A stretch of 64,000 bases of DNA from Lanius collurio (GCA_020086605.1 JACBWW010000047.1:1022414-1086413), one strand, 5' to 3'; shown: positions 1 to 13,035, numbered from the stretch's first letter. A program made the numbers and translations. Notes: generated by a model not told the origin, from the letters alone.

Positions 1-283
1 TTTCTGTCATCAGCTCTGCTGATGACAAAAGCTATCTTTCTTGAAAAAAGAAAACTCTGAAAAAGTAATGCATCAAAAGCTTCTAGCAGCCAAGTGTACA
101 GAGTCAACTTTGTTGGGCAATTATGGAAATCAAGGCTTAAAGCTTCATTCTCTACTGTAGATTTGGATATTGTAGTGAAAAAGACTTACCAACTCAACAA
201 ATAGACAACTATGTCTCTCTTCTCCCCTGTTGATTTTTATATGGTTATAAATTATAATTTAGCAGCAAAAAGAGGGAATATAC
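1..283 (-). other. BOLL: BOLL intron 2, 5' part (partial)
   Basis: On the minus strand the coding match of BOLL exon 2 ends at 284 and is followed directly by a GTATAT donor (283 downward). The rest of this edge is intronic, and exon 3, which would carry the remainder of the RRM, lies outside the window. The only structure seen here is the short hairpin at 5-27. Confidence 0.8.
5..27. repeat. Short perfect hairpin, 10-bp stem
   Basis: TGTCATCAGC (5-14) is the exact reverse complement of GCTGATGACA (18-27), with a TCT loop. It lies in BOLL intron 2. A stem of this size is expected about once by chance in a window of this length, so no function is claimed. Confidence 0.7.
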
Positions 284-427
284 CTTAAAATCAATTCCTC
301 CAACAAAGACACGATTTGGAGTAACTGTTCCAAACCTTGGAGAACCAATCACATTATTTAACCTCACAGGTGACACAGCGCTGGGACACGAAGGCAAAGA
401 TTCTGTTTGCATCTGATCAGTGGCCTG
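284..427 (-). CDS. BOLL: BOLL coding exon 2 (N-terminus and start of the RRM)
   Basis: This 48-codon exon encodes the start of BOLL (boule-like), a DAZ-family RNA-binding protein that promotes translation of germ-cell mRNAs in the cytoplasm and is needed for meiosis and spermatogenesis. Read on the minus strand it gives QATDQMQTESL, then a Ser/Pro-rich linker, then GTVTPNRVFVGGIDFK. This closely matches vertebrate BOLL, and VFVGGI is the RNP-2 motif of the RRM first beta strand. The exon ends with AAG followed by a GTATAT donor. Its start follows a pyrimidine-rich TTTTCTTTCAATCAG; a second CAG follows at once, so the exon may begin at 427 or 424, both phase 0. The Met of QMQTESL could serve as an alternative initiator, as in one human isoform. 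The rest of the RRM and the DAZ repeat are outside the window. Identity is confident; the exact acceptor is not. Confidence 0.93.
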
Positions 428-2426
428 CTGATTGAAAGAAAATATTTTCAAAATCTTACATGTTATGTGTCAGTAAATGAAACAATTCTCAACAGACAAT
501 ACATACAGAATTTTTTGAAAGGCACAGCAGATGCTGAACAACTGAACATTAACCATGTATTTTGATTCAGAAAGTAGCTCAGTGTTTAAACATAAGCTCA
601 GTCTTAATCAATTGAGTGACTTAGTGAACACACTATGGTCTGAAGTCCAATGTTAAACGCTTTTCCAAATTGGACACCAATCTTGGTTCAATTTGCACAG
701 CACCCTGCTATAAAAATCTCAGGTTATGAATTCTATTACACAGAATATAACATCTTTTAGAAGCCCTTATTTTAAGCCTATACAGAAAGGACATTTTTTA
801 ACTCAATCAGTGCTCTCACACACATTTACACAACTCTGTTCTCTGCCACAGCCTCTGGTTCATTTTCCAAGTGCCAAGCACCCATAATTCCACCACATAA
901 AATCAATAAGCTCCATACACCTGATGAGAATCGGTTCTGAAAACTGGTATTTTAATTCAATACTCTCAGCCAACAACCACAGCACACAGTGGTCTGAACA
1001 GAAATTCCCTCTGCAGAAGAGCAGACTACCCTTGCCCCAGGAAAGGAACACAGTACAGTGGGATCTTCATGGAAATCATTACTTAGTGAAGCCTGCCTGT
1101 TGTTTTAACTTCCAGCATGCTTTCACATATGTGAACCTTAAAGCAATTTTACTGGTAGCTCTTCTCAAAACAAACTAACACTGCCTCAAAAAAATCAACC
1201 CTAACTGTGAGATGATAGCTGCAAAGCAGCCATATTGTATTGTCACTAACTTCTCCAATAGGATTACTTGATATTTCTTTATCTACTTAATAATTACTCC
1301 TACTAATTTTAAGCAATGGGTTAACACTATTATTTTGGATATCATAAAGACAATAAATCCAGCTTAGTTCACAAAATTTTAGTTTTAAACAAGACACAAG
1401 TCCTTTCCAAATTTACTAAAACACGCACACTCGGGGCAGAGGAAAACCCGAGGTCGTTAACCTGATTTATTCAGGAGAATCTAGTACGCATCTCTCCTAC
1501 CGGGAATACTAACCTAGAGTACTGACTAACCTGAACAAACCCCACCTCAGGGGGGCAAGGAACAAACAGAGTCACTGTAGCCCCCAAAAGGACTGGTTTT
1601 TGCAGCAAACAGCCCCTGAGGGACAAAATACTTCACATTTTGCATCTCTCACACAACATTACAATCATCTGGGAACTGTGTTCAGCATGACAACTGGATT
1701 CAACTATACTAATTAACAGCTGACACCACAGCCAAAATTTATTCCTTACCTCAAAGAGCCCAAATTATATTTTCTCCATAGACATTTTAAGAGTTGATTT
1801 ATTAAAATAAACCACAAACACCCCAATGGAAGAAATGAAGAATTAAACACACCACTTACTTAAATACAGTAAATCCCAGTGAGTTTTAAGTGTTATATAT
1901 TAAAATTTGTATTGTGCTAACCACTTCTTTATCACCAGTGTGGCAATAAGAAAACAGCATTTGGGAAAAAAAGTGCCAACAGCACATCACTTGCCTAAAT
2001 ATTTGCTTCAACTGCTTTTTAAACTTCCTTTTTATCACTTTCCCCACATGATATGGATATGTAGATTCATCAGTATTTTTATGGATTACTTAGTACGTCT
2101 GGCAACTGCTCATTAGCAGAACCACTATTTTCATTTTTACACTGAACACACCCACGATCAGACAACCTGACCCACGAAGGCCTGGTGATTAGGTGCACTT
2201 AAGTCCCTGAACACCTCTATTTTCCACAGTCCGTGTGCTATGAGGTGCGAGGCCCGTTGCCCCGTCACGGTGTCCCGCACCCCCCGGGGCCCACAGCCGC
2301 TTCCCCACAGCCTGAGGCCGCCACACACAAAATGGCGGCCCCGCGCGAGCTGGGGCGCCCCAGCGGGACGGCCTCACGGCCCGGCCACTCTCCCACCCTC
2401 CGGGGCGGCCCCGCCGGGCTCCTCAC
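428..2426 (-). other. BOLL: BOLL intron 1
   Basis: This roughly 2-kb intron joins the 18-nt coding part of exon 1 (donor GTGAGG at 2426 downward) to exon 2 (acceptor CAG at 430-428). Both junctions are phase 0. The 5' end of the intron lies in the CpG island and carries a YY1-like motif. The rest is AT-rich with no coding signal, and the short reading frames in it show no recognisable similarity. Confidence 0.75.
2329..2340 (+). promoter_or_regulatory. YY1-like site downstream of the BOLL start
   Basis: AAAATGGCGGCC fits the YY1 consensus AANATGGCGGC. It lies about 100 bp inside the BOLL transcription unit, just past the exon 1 donor. YY1 sites often sit shortly downstream of TATA-less CpG-island starts. 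Binding is inferred from the motif only. Confidence 0.5.
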
Positions 2427-2444
2427 CGCGCCTTCGGCATCCAT
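2427..2444 (-). CDS. BOLL: BOLL coding exon 1 (18 nt, initiator)
   Basis: On the minus strand ATG GAT GCC GAA GGC GCG (MDAEGA) is followed by a GTGAGG donor in phase 0, matching the phase-0 acceptor of exon 2. Joined, the start reads MDAEGA + QATDQMQTESL. From memory, this aligns with the longer human BOLL N-terminus, which also has a short acidic leader before the QMQTDSL segment. An in-frame TGA at 2504-2502 upstream closes the frame, and no other in-frame ATG lies between. The Kozak context is only fair: C at -3 and G at +4. That leaves room for initiation at the internal Met in exon 2. The location inside a CpG island supports a first exon. The call rests on splice phase, donor and resemblance, without transcript evidence. 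Confidence 0.68.
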
Positions 2445-2960
2445 CGGTCCTCGCAGCCGCCTCCTCAAGCCCAGCACGTTCCCGGCACGCGTCGCTCTCC
2501 CTCAGCTCCGCCTCGCCCCCGGCTGACGCGCACCAGTGGGGACGGGCGAGGCGCAACCTGGCGGCGGAGTTCAGCAGAGGAGTCAGAGCGACGGAGCGGC
2601 TCTCCCTCACCCCAGCGCCCGCCTTCCCCAGAGAAATCACCCCTTTCGCAAATTCCTCTCCTCGGGGGGCCCCCAGTACCCTGACGGGATCCCTGCGACG
2701 GGGCGGCAGGGGATGCTTCTTCCTCCACCACCGGGCAGCACCTCCCCGCGTCAGGGCCCTGGGGCTGCCGCTCCACCCGCGCCTCTCGGAGCGAGGGGCT
2801 CGCGGGCGCTGGTGCCGCTGGCCCAGCGGGTGTCGGGCGGCCCGGCCGCTCTGCGCTCCCCTCCCCGCAGCGACAGCGCCGGGAGGGCACTGCTGAGGGA
2901 GGCGGCAGTACCGCCCTTCGGAAAGCGCGCCTTACAGCCCAGGAACCTCCGCCTACCAAT

Positions 2961-5900
2961 TTCCCCCACACCTCAGAGGATAAAGGGTAAATCCCACCTG
3001 GGTTTTTATCCTCCCAACTAGGGCGTGAAACAGGGAGGAAAATAGGGTCATGCATTTCACCTGGGCTCTGTGGGAGAAATACAAAAATGCCCAGGGAGGG
3101 AGTTACCTGTGTCTGGCTTAATTGATGGGCGTCAAAACATAGTTTAGACTTTACAGCTGTCAACGTGAAGTCCTTACTTCAACTGAAAGAGTCTTTCCAA
3201 GGTTTCCAAAAGACTCTCGAGTACACAGGCTGGTTTGAGAACAGCTGTGGGTCTGGGATGACCTTGGGGATACAATTTGGGGTCTGCTAGAGAGGGCTAG
3301 AAAATAACACCTTCATGACCACTCCCAAAATACTCCAACTCAAAATACTCTTTGTGCCCTTACTGAATTGGAGGAGAAGCATCAATAGTAATGCTTTTGT
3401 CAAGCATATTTATGTGGTCATTTACTGAACAGCACTACAACCTGCTCTCCTGTTCCGTACTTTCATCCTATCTGCAAATGCATTATACCCTTTGAATATC
3501 TCTGCTGTTAAACAGGTCTGGAAAAAAGAGCGATTCAATTGCCAAACTTGTAATCGATGCAAGTGTGAAGATACAGCCTGACAAAAATCCTTGATCTGAT
3601 GACAACAAGAGCTGGTATGCAGACAAATGTGTGCTGGGGGAACCACACCAGTGGGAAAACTGTTTTTCAAAGTGAACAGACATGCCCAGTCTAAGGCATT
3701 GCAGCTCAATCTGAGACTCAATGTCAGGATCACTACTGTCATTAGTTACTCTCATGGTTTACTTTTTCTTGATGCTTTAAAAGAAAGACTTCAAGGAAGA
3801 TTATCTTGACAATGTCTACAATATCTTTTAGTTGAATTAAAATATTTGTATCTTGCTTAAGTTTGCTTTATGCAAATGATACCCATCCCACCTAAACCAG
3901 ACAGCCATTTACATCATTTAACTCTCCCTGAGGTGTGGCACAGACCTGCGGTCCTTACGGGACCCTACACTGCTCCTTAATTTTTTGGTATTGCTTCAAC
4001 ATCTGTCAGCTTCTACAACATTACTCTTATCACACAGACTAAAAACCATAGTCCTAGAAGAGTTTCTAATAATTCTGTGCCTGTAATATATAACAATATA
4101 ATGCTTAACTCTTAGTATTGATTTTTTTTAAGCTGAGAACGCTGTATGAAAGTAAAGGCAATTTTAGCAGAGCTGATGGGATTTTTTAGAAGTACTTATT
4201 TTGTGAGATTACAGAACTCTGCTGAATTGCATTCGTTGACTTTTATGAATATTTATCAGATGGCAACAAAGCTTATCCTAAGAACAGCCCTACATTTTAA
4301 TGATGTAAAAGGCAGAATAGCCCAAGCCTTTCATGTGCTTCCTATTTTGATTTGGGGAATTTGAAGTGAGAACAGCTGAAAGAATAAACAAACATTCAGA
4401 GACATGAGACTGTATTTTACATAGTTTTAATTGTTGTATCTTCTACATTGTACCTCCTTCTTTAGGTAAAAAACCTAAATCTGGGACATTTACATTTAAA
4501 ATGAGACAGTTGTGACAAAAATAGGACTTTTGCAAATAAATGAGAAAGACTGAGCTGTTTTTTAGTGTGATGATATAAAACCTGAAAGTTCAACACATGG
4601 ATAAATGTAACAAGATTACAAGTAGAGCTGGTGAAAAATACTGCCATGCATACAGCATTTGAATATCACAACAAAGGCTGCTGGGCTGCCCTGGTACTGC
4701 GTGGCTGCTTCATTAAGGAAATTGTATCTTGGCTGAGGGAGCCACTCTCAAAGGAAGTCAGGAGTGTGACTGTTTTTCCTGATTCCACATGTCAGCAATA
4801 TATATAGCATGAAATAATCTCCCCTGTTGTTTTCTCCCACAAATTAAAAGGCAATACTGGACAGTAAAAAAGCAGTAAAAGACAAGAGTCTGACTATGCT
4901 GGTTCCTGTAGGCTTTTGCCTTTTGTCCTTTTTTTAGCATCAGAGAAAGTCAGAGGTAAAGTGAGGAAAAATAAACTGAAAAAAAGCAAGAGAGAAAAAT
5001 AGGGAGAAAAAACAAATTGGGAGGAGAAAGGAGGAAAAGAATTCTCCAGGCAGAAAAAGACAAGTATGATTTTATGACTAATGCATGGGCCTTACAACAG
5101 ATTGCTATTTCACTGATTCACTGACCTTGAAAAGACATGCTACCATTTTTACTTCTATTAATTTTATCTGTAGATAACAATGCTAGTTTTCCTACCAGCA
5201 TGGTAAGATCCTTTCATGGAAATATAAGCATTAATATATCCTTGTCAGAAGGTGTACCTGATGAAAGATTACTGACTTCCCGCTCTAAATTTCATAAAAA
5301 TATCTGTGAAAGATTGACTTCTGTGTCTGCTGCATACACAAGTGAATTAACAGAAAAAAATAAAAATCTGCATCTTATAAAGATATACACAGTGATTTCT
5401 CTTATGAGCTTGTGAATGGATTCTGTACCCCCGTAGCCCAAACTCAAAAACCCAAGACCTCTTAGGTATTCAAGGACTTAGAGGAGTCCTCTCAAGGGAG
5501 TTAGCAGTGTTTAGAAGCACTGATGGTGGTCACCCAAGGAATTCCACTGAGTAAAAAAGTTATGGTCAGTGCCATGTGAAAAATGCAGAAGGAAATGACT
5601 GGTAAGTTTCCCATTTATTCAAATGGGTGTATTTCTCTTATATGACATTTCCATATTGAAGGCCCTTTTCCCACAACATTCCCTTTCTGGGATTGGGCAC
5701 ATCTCTCCTCTGTGAGCTGTGACTTCTCACTCCATCCCAGTTTCCACCATTCTCTCTAACCTTCATCTCTACCTCCTACTTTGTTTCTGGTTGCCCTAAC
5801 AACACTCCTGCTCACTTCCTCTTGTCTCTACCCCCCTTATTTAAAAAAAAAATTATTAGATACATACGAAAAACAAGAGCTCAAAGCATTGATTTTTAAA

Positions 5901-8900
5901 ATGGATTGCTAATCTTTCCCTGCTTGACCTGGAATTTGAAGAGATTTGTCCATATTAATGTTTCAGTTAGAATCCAGCTAAATGAGATCACTTATCTTGC
6001 CTATGTGAGTGATTACAGGATTTTTATGCTTTGTTTCTCTTTTATTTTGCTCAATTTGCAATTCACTCTTCTTTTCCTGCATTTTGTAGAATACAGTCTC
6101 AGAGCATTTGTGAGCTCTGAAATGTTTTTTTACCTTTTGCTTTCCATTCAGATGAAGGGGGTTTAAGTGTTTGGACAAATAGGTAATTTAAACTCAATTT
6201 GTTTTATTTGTACTTACTTATAAGAAACAATCCAGTGTAAGTTTTGGCCCACACTACTGTAAATCTCTCAGGATTACAAAAAAAGAGACATTCTTCCTTT
6301 TTTCCTATCCTCCCCCAAGTCACAAACATTTGAAAAGTGCTGTGTTCAAGTATGGCTCACTGAGGCTCATTGTGTATCATATCTGCTGATAAAACCATTT
6401 CTTGGCATCTTTGAACATCAGACTTGCAGAGTATATATGAGAAAAGCTCTGCTGCCTTTTGACAGCAGCATAGCCTGAAGAGTTAAATATGTCTGAATCT
6501 CCCACATCTTGCTACCAAGTCTGACTGTATGTCTGAGATTAGATGAAATGAGGGTAACTGGTTAGAATTCAAGGATTCTTCCAAACCACAAAGTAAACAG
6601 GTGAGATTCTAAATTTGCTCTACACATTTTATTATTGATTAGTCTGTAAATCTCTGCATTTGGGAGTAAAACATTGTGTTTGCAGAATGCTTCAGTTTTG
6701 CTAATCCTGCTGTAAGGTACAGTGGGAGTTAGGATAGGATATAGATTTTAACAACCAGCTGATTTAACCTCACTCAGAAAAGACACAGATAAACAGTGGT
6801 TAACAGTTCTTCCAATATATGCACGTTATACTCCCACAGTGGCAAATTTCAGGAAAATAAGCTTACTTTTATTAGTCATTAGGCTTTTTTTCCCACATTC
6901 TTCTAGCCTGACATAAAGGAACATGAGATTTTGGAATAAAATATTAAATATACTTCATCCCTGATGGAAAATATTTTTAATCTTCTTAAAATCCTTCAAT
7001 TCATACCAATTCAATTAATACCAGAGGAATTTATTTTGAGTATTACATTGTAACCATAATCATTGCTTTTTTTTTTCCTCTTTGAGGTGATTTTTTCTAA
7101 TGAATTAAAAGAGATGGGCCAAATTTACACACATGAAAAAGAACCAAACATAAATGTTTTTAGCAGTTTTCAAATTCATGTAACCTTGTGTTTGGAAGTG
7201 GTATCAAGGACTAGACCAGCCTGCCTATAATAATAAAAAAAGGAAGACTTTACAGGGTATCAGTTCTCTGTTTGAATATACTACCACTTTAAGGCAGTGC
7301 AGAAGCTGTCAGAAATATTGCCAGAAAACACTGTCTTGACTTTTTTTCACAGGAAAGCAGCTTTCTTTGAAGTGAGGCAAATGTGGGTATAGCTCTTTCC
7401 ACTCTTTCCTTGGGAGGCCAGTCTGAAACAGGCAATCTAAAGACAGCAATGTACTTTTAACACTTACTTGCTTTGGGTGCATCTGGTTTAGCATTTTTGT
7501 TTGGAACAAGGGCCAGTTTTGAAGCAAATCTCCTGATCCTCCTAATTTAGCTACTTGGTTCACATCACAGAGTAGTTTCTAAGTGCAAAATGACCTCTCA
7601 GTTGAAACTATGAGCTGTTGTTCTCTACTCCAATGTGCAGCACTTCTATCCATGGGACTGGACCTGTATGCCCACCAGAAGTGCCAATGGAATGAATATC
7701 AGGCTTTTGTCACCAAAGCTCTCCCCATACAGACCCACTCCTATTGGATTATTTGATACTTTCCCTCACATCCTTGTCAGGACCACTTAGGAAGAATTTA
7801 AATTAATTCTTTTCTCCTGGTGGTTAGAATACTGCCTAGCACCTCAATGGTCCAGGATGCTCATGATTAACTTGTTTATGTCCAAAACTAGTTAAGCAAT
7901 GCAAAAGACTATCAGAGAGCATGTTAGGAGGAAGATTGTATCTCTGATTAACAGGCAGAAGAATAGCCTAAATTCCATTCTTGCCGTACTGACCAGATTT
8001 TCTCCAAACTCTTTAACTACAAAGTAGATATGAATATGACTCCTGCTGACGTTGGTAGCAATTTCCTTCTCAGTTGGCAAGATTAGAGACCATAAGAGTA
8101 GCTTTTGAACTAGAATATTACTGGAATACTTTCTATCCTCAGTAAAAAGAATTCCTAGCTAATAGGTATCATTTAAAACTAATGCTGCTTTCCCCAGCAG
8201 CTGTGCAGTTCATGATCAACCAAATGTCCCCAAAACATTGCAGTTAAGTGTGTGGGAGCCATGGTGCCACGTACATTTCTAACACTGAATATATCCATTG
8301 AGCTGGCAAGGTACACAGTACTCTGGAACCTATTCCTAAGTATTTACCAAAGAATGGAGGAAATGGCATACATCTATTGGATCCTACTCTTCACAGCAGT
8401 TAACAAGTTCAAATAGCCTGAAAGTTAGCAACAACTACAATTAGATTTCTGTATGTGTCACAGCTGAAGAAATACTGAAAGCAATGATCAGAGGAGTTAA
8501 AAAGGACTCTGTGAAAGACAGTCATTGGTAAATGTTCTCATTAAGTGGAATTACCACCTACCTTAAACAGGAGTCATTATTATTATCTTTAGACTTGGAT
8601 AAGAATACATCTTGTAGACTCCTTCAAATCCTCAAGCCAATTTCTGATACAATGTATACCACATGCCTTCTCTTCCCTCCCCAAAAGCTAATCAGCTAGC
8701 AACTAAACATGGGCAGCTTGAGAAAGCTTCACTGGTTGCACAAATGAATAAACTCTCTTTTACCTAGGTTTGTAGCATGGCTTCTGGAATTATCTCAGGT
8801 TGTCCATTAAAAACCTTATTTTCAGTTACTTGTTAACTTCTTGAACTTCAATCACTTTGGCCAAAAATCTGAAGGTGGGTGTGACTTACCTTGTGAATCT

Positions 8901-11900
8901 TTATGTAAGTGAAATGCACTCTTGGCAAACACCTACCCTTGAAAATCAGATTAGAAAAAAAATGTTTAGTTATTTGCTAAACTAAATCAGCACATGGCAT
9001 TTTACTATTCTCCCTTAAAAAAATTCTAATGTCACTTTCTTCTTTATACCTGGTGCCAAATTTAGTGGAAGAATGACTTCCTTATCAGGAATCTGCTCTT
9101 TCTCATCTACAAAACGTGGTAAAATTGTTGCTGCCAGCTATGACTGTTTGTAGAATCCATCTCAGATTTTACCCTCCTTTTCATTCCAGGCTTTACCTAA
9201 CCCGGGCTCCATTCAGGCTTGGGCCCATGTCTGTATAGTAAGTAGAGACTGTGAAATAGGATTAAACATGATCTAATTTGAGGTCCTGATTTTACCCTTT
9301 CCCACACTTAATTGGCATATCTATTTAGTGAAAACAATACTCCTCAAATAAAGAATTATTCCTCAGAGCTAAGAATTTCCAGAAATCTTCCATAACCACA
9401 GCATTTTAATTATTAAAAACACTGGATTTGCCTGAAAGTACCATCAGACAGTGAAAAGTGTTCATCAGTGACTTTAGCTGGAACAAGAACATCATTAAGA
9501 TACAGGCAGATCACAAATGTCTCTCTTGTTAAGTTGGAGAAGACACAGCATTCATACTACCTAGAAAATACAATATGATGTGCAAGTATAGCAAGGCTTT
9601 TTCAAACACATAGGAGGCAAGACAAAATCAGAATTAACAAAAAAGAGGCATTGAATCAATGTATGTGTGTGTAAATATATTTGAAAAATAAAAATTGAAA
9701 ACATATGCAGTATGTTTTAAAATCAAGATTTAACTACATTTGCTTTACACTGATTTGAACTTGCATTTTTTTTCCCAGCCTAAAAGCTTAATTATAGTTG
9801 TGAAGGCAAAATATGACTTGGGGTTGCTTTGCCAAAATGGGAGTGAAGCTTAGCAACGAGTACATATTTGTATAAATAAATGATATCATTTTTTTTATTG
9901 TTTTATAATATCACGTTCATAATGTAACAGCACAGACACAATAACCACTAAGACTTTTAAAAATTCACTTCTTTAAGAATTACCTAGCAAAACATTTTCT
10001 CATCAATAGCTTTGCATAAGTCTCATCAATGCTAAAATTAGTTATGATTTGCTATCAGTGTGAATGTGTACTTGAAGAAATTACAACTTTTTCCCTATTG
10101 CTTTCCCTGCCTTGCAAATTAGATGTTCATCACACAGGAAAGTACGTCAGTATTTCACACTTCATCAGCCCTATTCAGTTGGTACAGGAGAACCACTTTT
10201 GGCTCCCAGGGGAACACTTAATTTTCAGAGCTTCCCAAAATGCAATGTCTAGGTGCAAGTACTGGCTTACATAAGCTATACTTCAGCACAGCTCCAAGAC
10301 AACTGTATTTTCAGCCAGTTTGTGATACAAACTAATCCCACTGAGGAACAATTGTGTGCCTTAAGGATGGAGATGGAGTAAAATGAGTGTAAAAAAAAAA
10401 TCCACATTAAAATAGATATTGCAGGCACTTGCTGACTTGTGTTCAAACACATAGATGTTTTTATCTTTCTTAATTTGAGTGAACTTCTTGACAGTTCCTA
10501 TCTGAAGTAGGTGTAGACAACACAGCAGTGTCTTTGTACAGTGGACTGCGTCCAACCTTCTTGAAACTGATCACAGGAACCTGTTATATACAATTATCAC
10601 CAACAAGTCTTAATTTTTTTAAACTTTCTATGCAAGCAGTTTTATTGTAAAGCTTCCTTTTGTCAACTCTCTTTTTTATTAGACATCAAGAAGTATCAAA
10701 ACCCATTGTTCTTTTCCTTGATAATTCATGGCTGCCCTGAACAGAAGCAGATAGATGCAGATGCCTCAGAAGCATCTAGAGATGCACAGTCACAAAAATA
10801 GCCAACAATTTCTTCTCTTCTAGAATTTTAACTAAACCCTCACTTAGCTGTACCATACATAATGCTAAAACCTCTGCATCTTGTGGACAAACAGATCAAA
10901 AATCCAATTTGTCCAGTGTTCTCTGTAAGTTTGATGGTTATGAAACTTAAAATCTGTAGATTCCCTGTAGACCTTTTCCAGTTTAAGACTTCAGGTGTCA
11001 AAGGTGAAGTGAGAAGGTAAGGTGAGAATTAAATTTTAAGGTTTTAAACCTTTGATATCAGAAGACAATGCATTTGAAAATAAATCTCTCTCTAATATTA
11101 AATGTGTAAAACACAACATAGAAAGGATAAAGTTGTTTAATATGCCAAATGCATCTGTCTGTGCAACATGCTGCAGAGTTTCTGGTAGATGCAGATTTCA
11201 GCTATGACAGCATTTTGCTGTTCCCAAATAATTAAATCAATTATTAAACTTCATATGATTTCACAAAATACAGGAAAGATCTGCAATATATTTTTACACA
11301 AAGCAGTATTTCCCTCTATTAAAATACTGCAAGGTAATTACATTCTCTATTGTCTTTAAATTAGTCTTCTTAGGTCAGTCTGTGTGACAGTATGTGGATA
11401 TGTAATAAGCTTTTATTAGTTGGTTTGGGTTCTTTTCCCCCCCTTTTTGTTGCAGTGACTTGGTATGATATTCTCTCTCTTGGACAATCCAGGCTGGGGT
11501 TAAGTCCTCCATTCCTTCACCAGTCTCTTCTCTCCAGTGTTGCTTAATATAGATGCTTGTTCAAGATGAATATTTTCTATCTTCTTTTAGTGTTACTTAT
11601 TTTGAGACATTTTTCACTGAAACAAAGAAAAGCAACTGTAGTGCACATGTATTTTGACATTTTTTAAACATAAAATTTAGAAGGAAGCTAATGAAAAAAG
11701 TTCAGTGGTATTTAGATCTGTCCCTCAATTAGCATTTCTTTGTGTTGAATATGATAAATGCCTCAGTGCCCTTCACAGAAGTTCTGGACCTTTCTTAACA
11801 TGGAATTCTGAACTTGTATATTGTATATGTATATATAAATTTCACATCCTTTAAGTTGCAATGATGCTCTGTTGCCAGGCATTTGCCAGTAGCTAATGAC

Positions 11901-12289
11901 TGGTTAATGTAAGGAGGTTCTCTCTTATTTTCTTCCCTAATCAGTGACTGCCAACAGGTGACAAACACATTCATTAGGGAATTACTTTAGAAACCGGGGA
12001 GAAATCAACATTCCCAGAGAGTCTTACTGCTTTTAAAGCTGGTAACTGTAATTCTGAATAGTCTTACATCCCCAGTGACTTCCAGCTTGCCCAGCCCTAC
12101 CTGTCCTATTTTCCACCTCACTGTATAATCTCTTCCTCATCTCTTTCCTGTGCTTTCACCCTCGCTGCACTCCCCTTCACCCGGCCTTTCCTGAGGTCTC
12201 CTCGTGGATAATCTCATTATAATAACTAAATACCCCCTGAAGAATTGCAAGGGACAGCACCACGCTCGCACGAACTCTTCCAAAGGCTG
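2961..12289. other. Intergenic region between BOLL and PLCL1, no gene seen
   Basis: AT-rich DNA separates the two divergent promoters. The open frames are short, mostly under 110 codons, with no recognisable protein similarity or splice structure. I see no tRNA or other structured RNA and no clear transposon. Poly-A/T runs occur (for example near 7070 and 9890), with short TA/TG-rich patches near 9660 and 11820. Enhancers could be present but cannot be told from sequence alone. Confidence 0.6.
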
Positions 12290-12400
12290 ACCGCGGCTCC
12301 TGCCCTTCCCGGGAGGTTCCTCTTCCCGCCTCCCGCAGGAGCCCCGCACCGGCACCGAGCGGGGGGACCGCGGCCGCTACGGTAGCGGGGCCCGGCCGCG

Positions 12401-12416
12401 CCGCCAGGGGGCGGTG
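12401..12416 (+). promoter_or_regulatory. CTCF-like motif
   Basis: CCGCCAGGGGGCGGTG closely fits the CTCF core CCACNAGGGGGCGC. It is in forward orientation about 0.97 kb upstream of the PLCL1 start codon, between the two divergent genes. Occupancy is inferred. Confidence 0.55.
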
Positions 12417-13035
12417 TCGGCCCTGCCAGCGCCCTCCGGGCCCGGGGCTGAGGGGCAGAGCCGGAGCGGGACCGCCCCGGGCCGGCGGCCCAGAGGGGAG
12501 CGAGCGGCGGGGAACGGGCTGCGAAGCCGCAGCCCCACACAGCCTGCTTCGCTTTTAGCTCGTTTTTAAGTGGCGGAGGAATCCCAGCGTGAGTCTTTGC
12601 CGTCTTTTGTGAGCTCTCTCCCTTACGTCTCGCACCCACTCCGATGGCCAGCCGTCACCAGCCTTAAGGTTCCCCTCACACCCACGGCCCCCACGACCGG
12701 CGCTGGCGGCATCCCTATTCCTACCACAGTACCTCCACTGGAGGACTAGGCGGGCTGCAGGGTGTTTAACCTAAGTCACCTCTTCCAGATGCTGCTTCTA
12801 CCCTGGCACAGAGGCAGCCCAAACCTGCCTAAAACACGCGCGGGGAAGCATTCCCGCGGGCACCTCAACACACAAACACTCTCGACAGGCGGCACAGCCT
12901 TGCACAGCCTCTTCTTCAAGGTCGTGGCGGGAGCCACCAGGTGTTACAAGACCTCCTACACCGCCCCAGCTGCCCCCCGCGCACCGCCCCGACCGCCCGT
13001 CCTGGAGTCCCGCGGGCACGCCCCTCCGCAAGGCC

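Larger units (their letters stand above)
2230..2960. promoter_or_regulatory. BOLL: CpG island / BOLL promoter region
   Basis: Base composition rises abruptly to a GC- and CpG-dense block and falls again near 2960, against AT-rich flanks. It covers the predicted BOLL exon 1 and its 5' UTR, which run leftward on the minus strand, so transcription probably starts within about 2450-2700. No TATA box is evident. A TGACGC half-CRE-like element sits at 2524-2529. Long open frames on both strands here are by-products of GC richness. Confidence 0.75.

Noticed and set aside
2240..2896. 218-codon plus-strand open frame
   Set aside because: It lies wholly in a CpG island where stops are rare. Several other frames are open on both strands, the composition is Pro/Ala/Arg-rich, and there is no similarity or splice structure.
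2465..3163. 232-codon minus-strand open frame, longest in the window
   Set aside because: It overlaps the BOLL 5' region and GC-rich promoter. It is open through base composition, shows no recognisable domain and competes with other frames. It could include 5' UTR but not a credible protein.
5137..5415. 92-codon frame beginning with a hydrophobic, signal-peptide-like stretch
   Set aside because: A hydrophobic start is common in T-rich DNA. There is no cysteine pattern, no similarity and no promoter or splice support.
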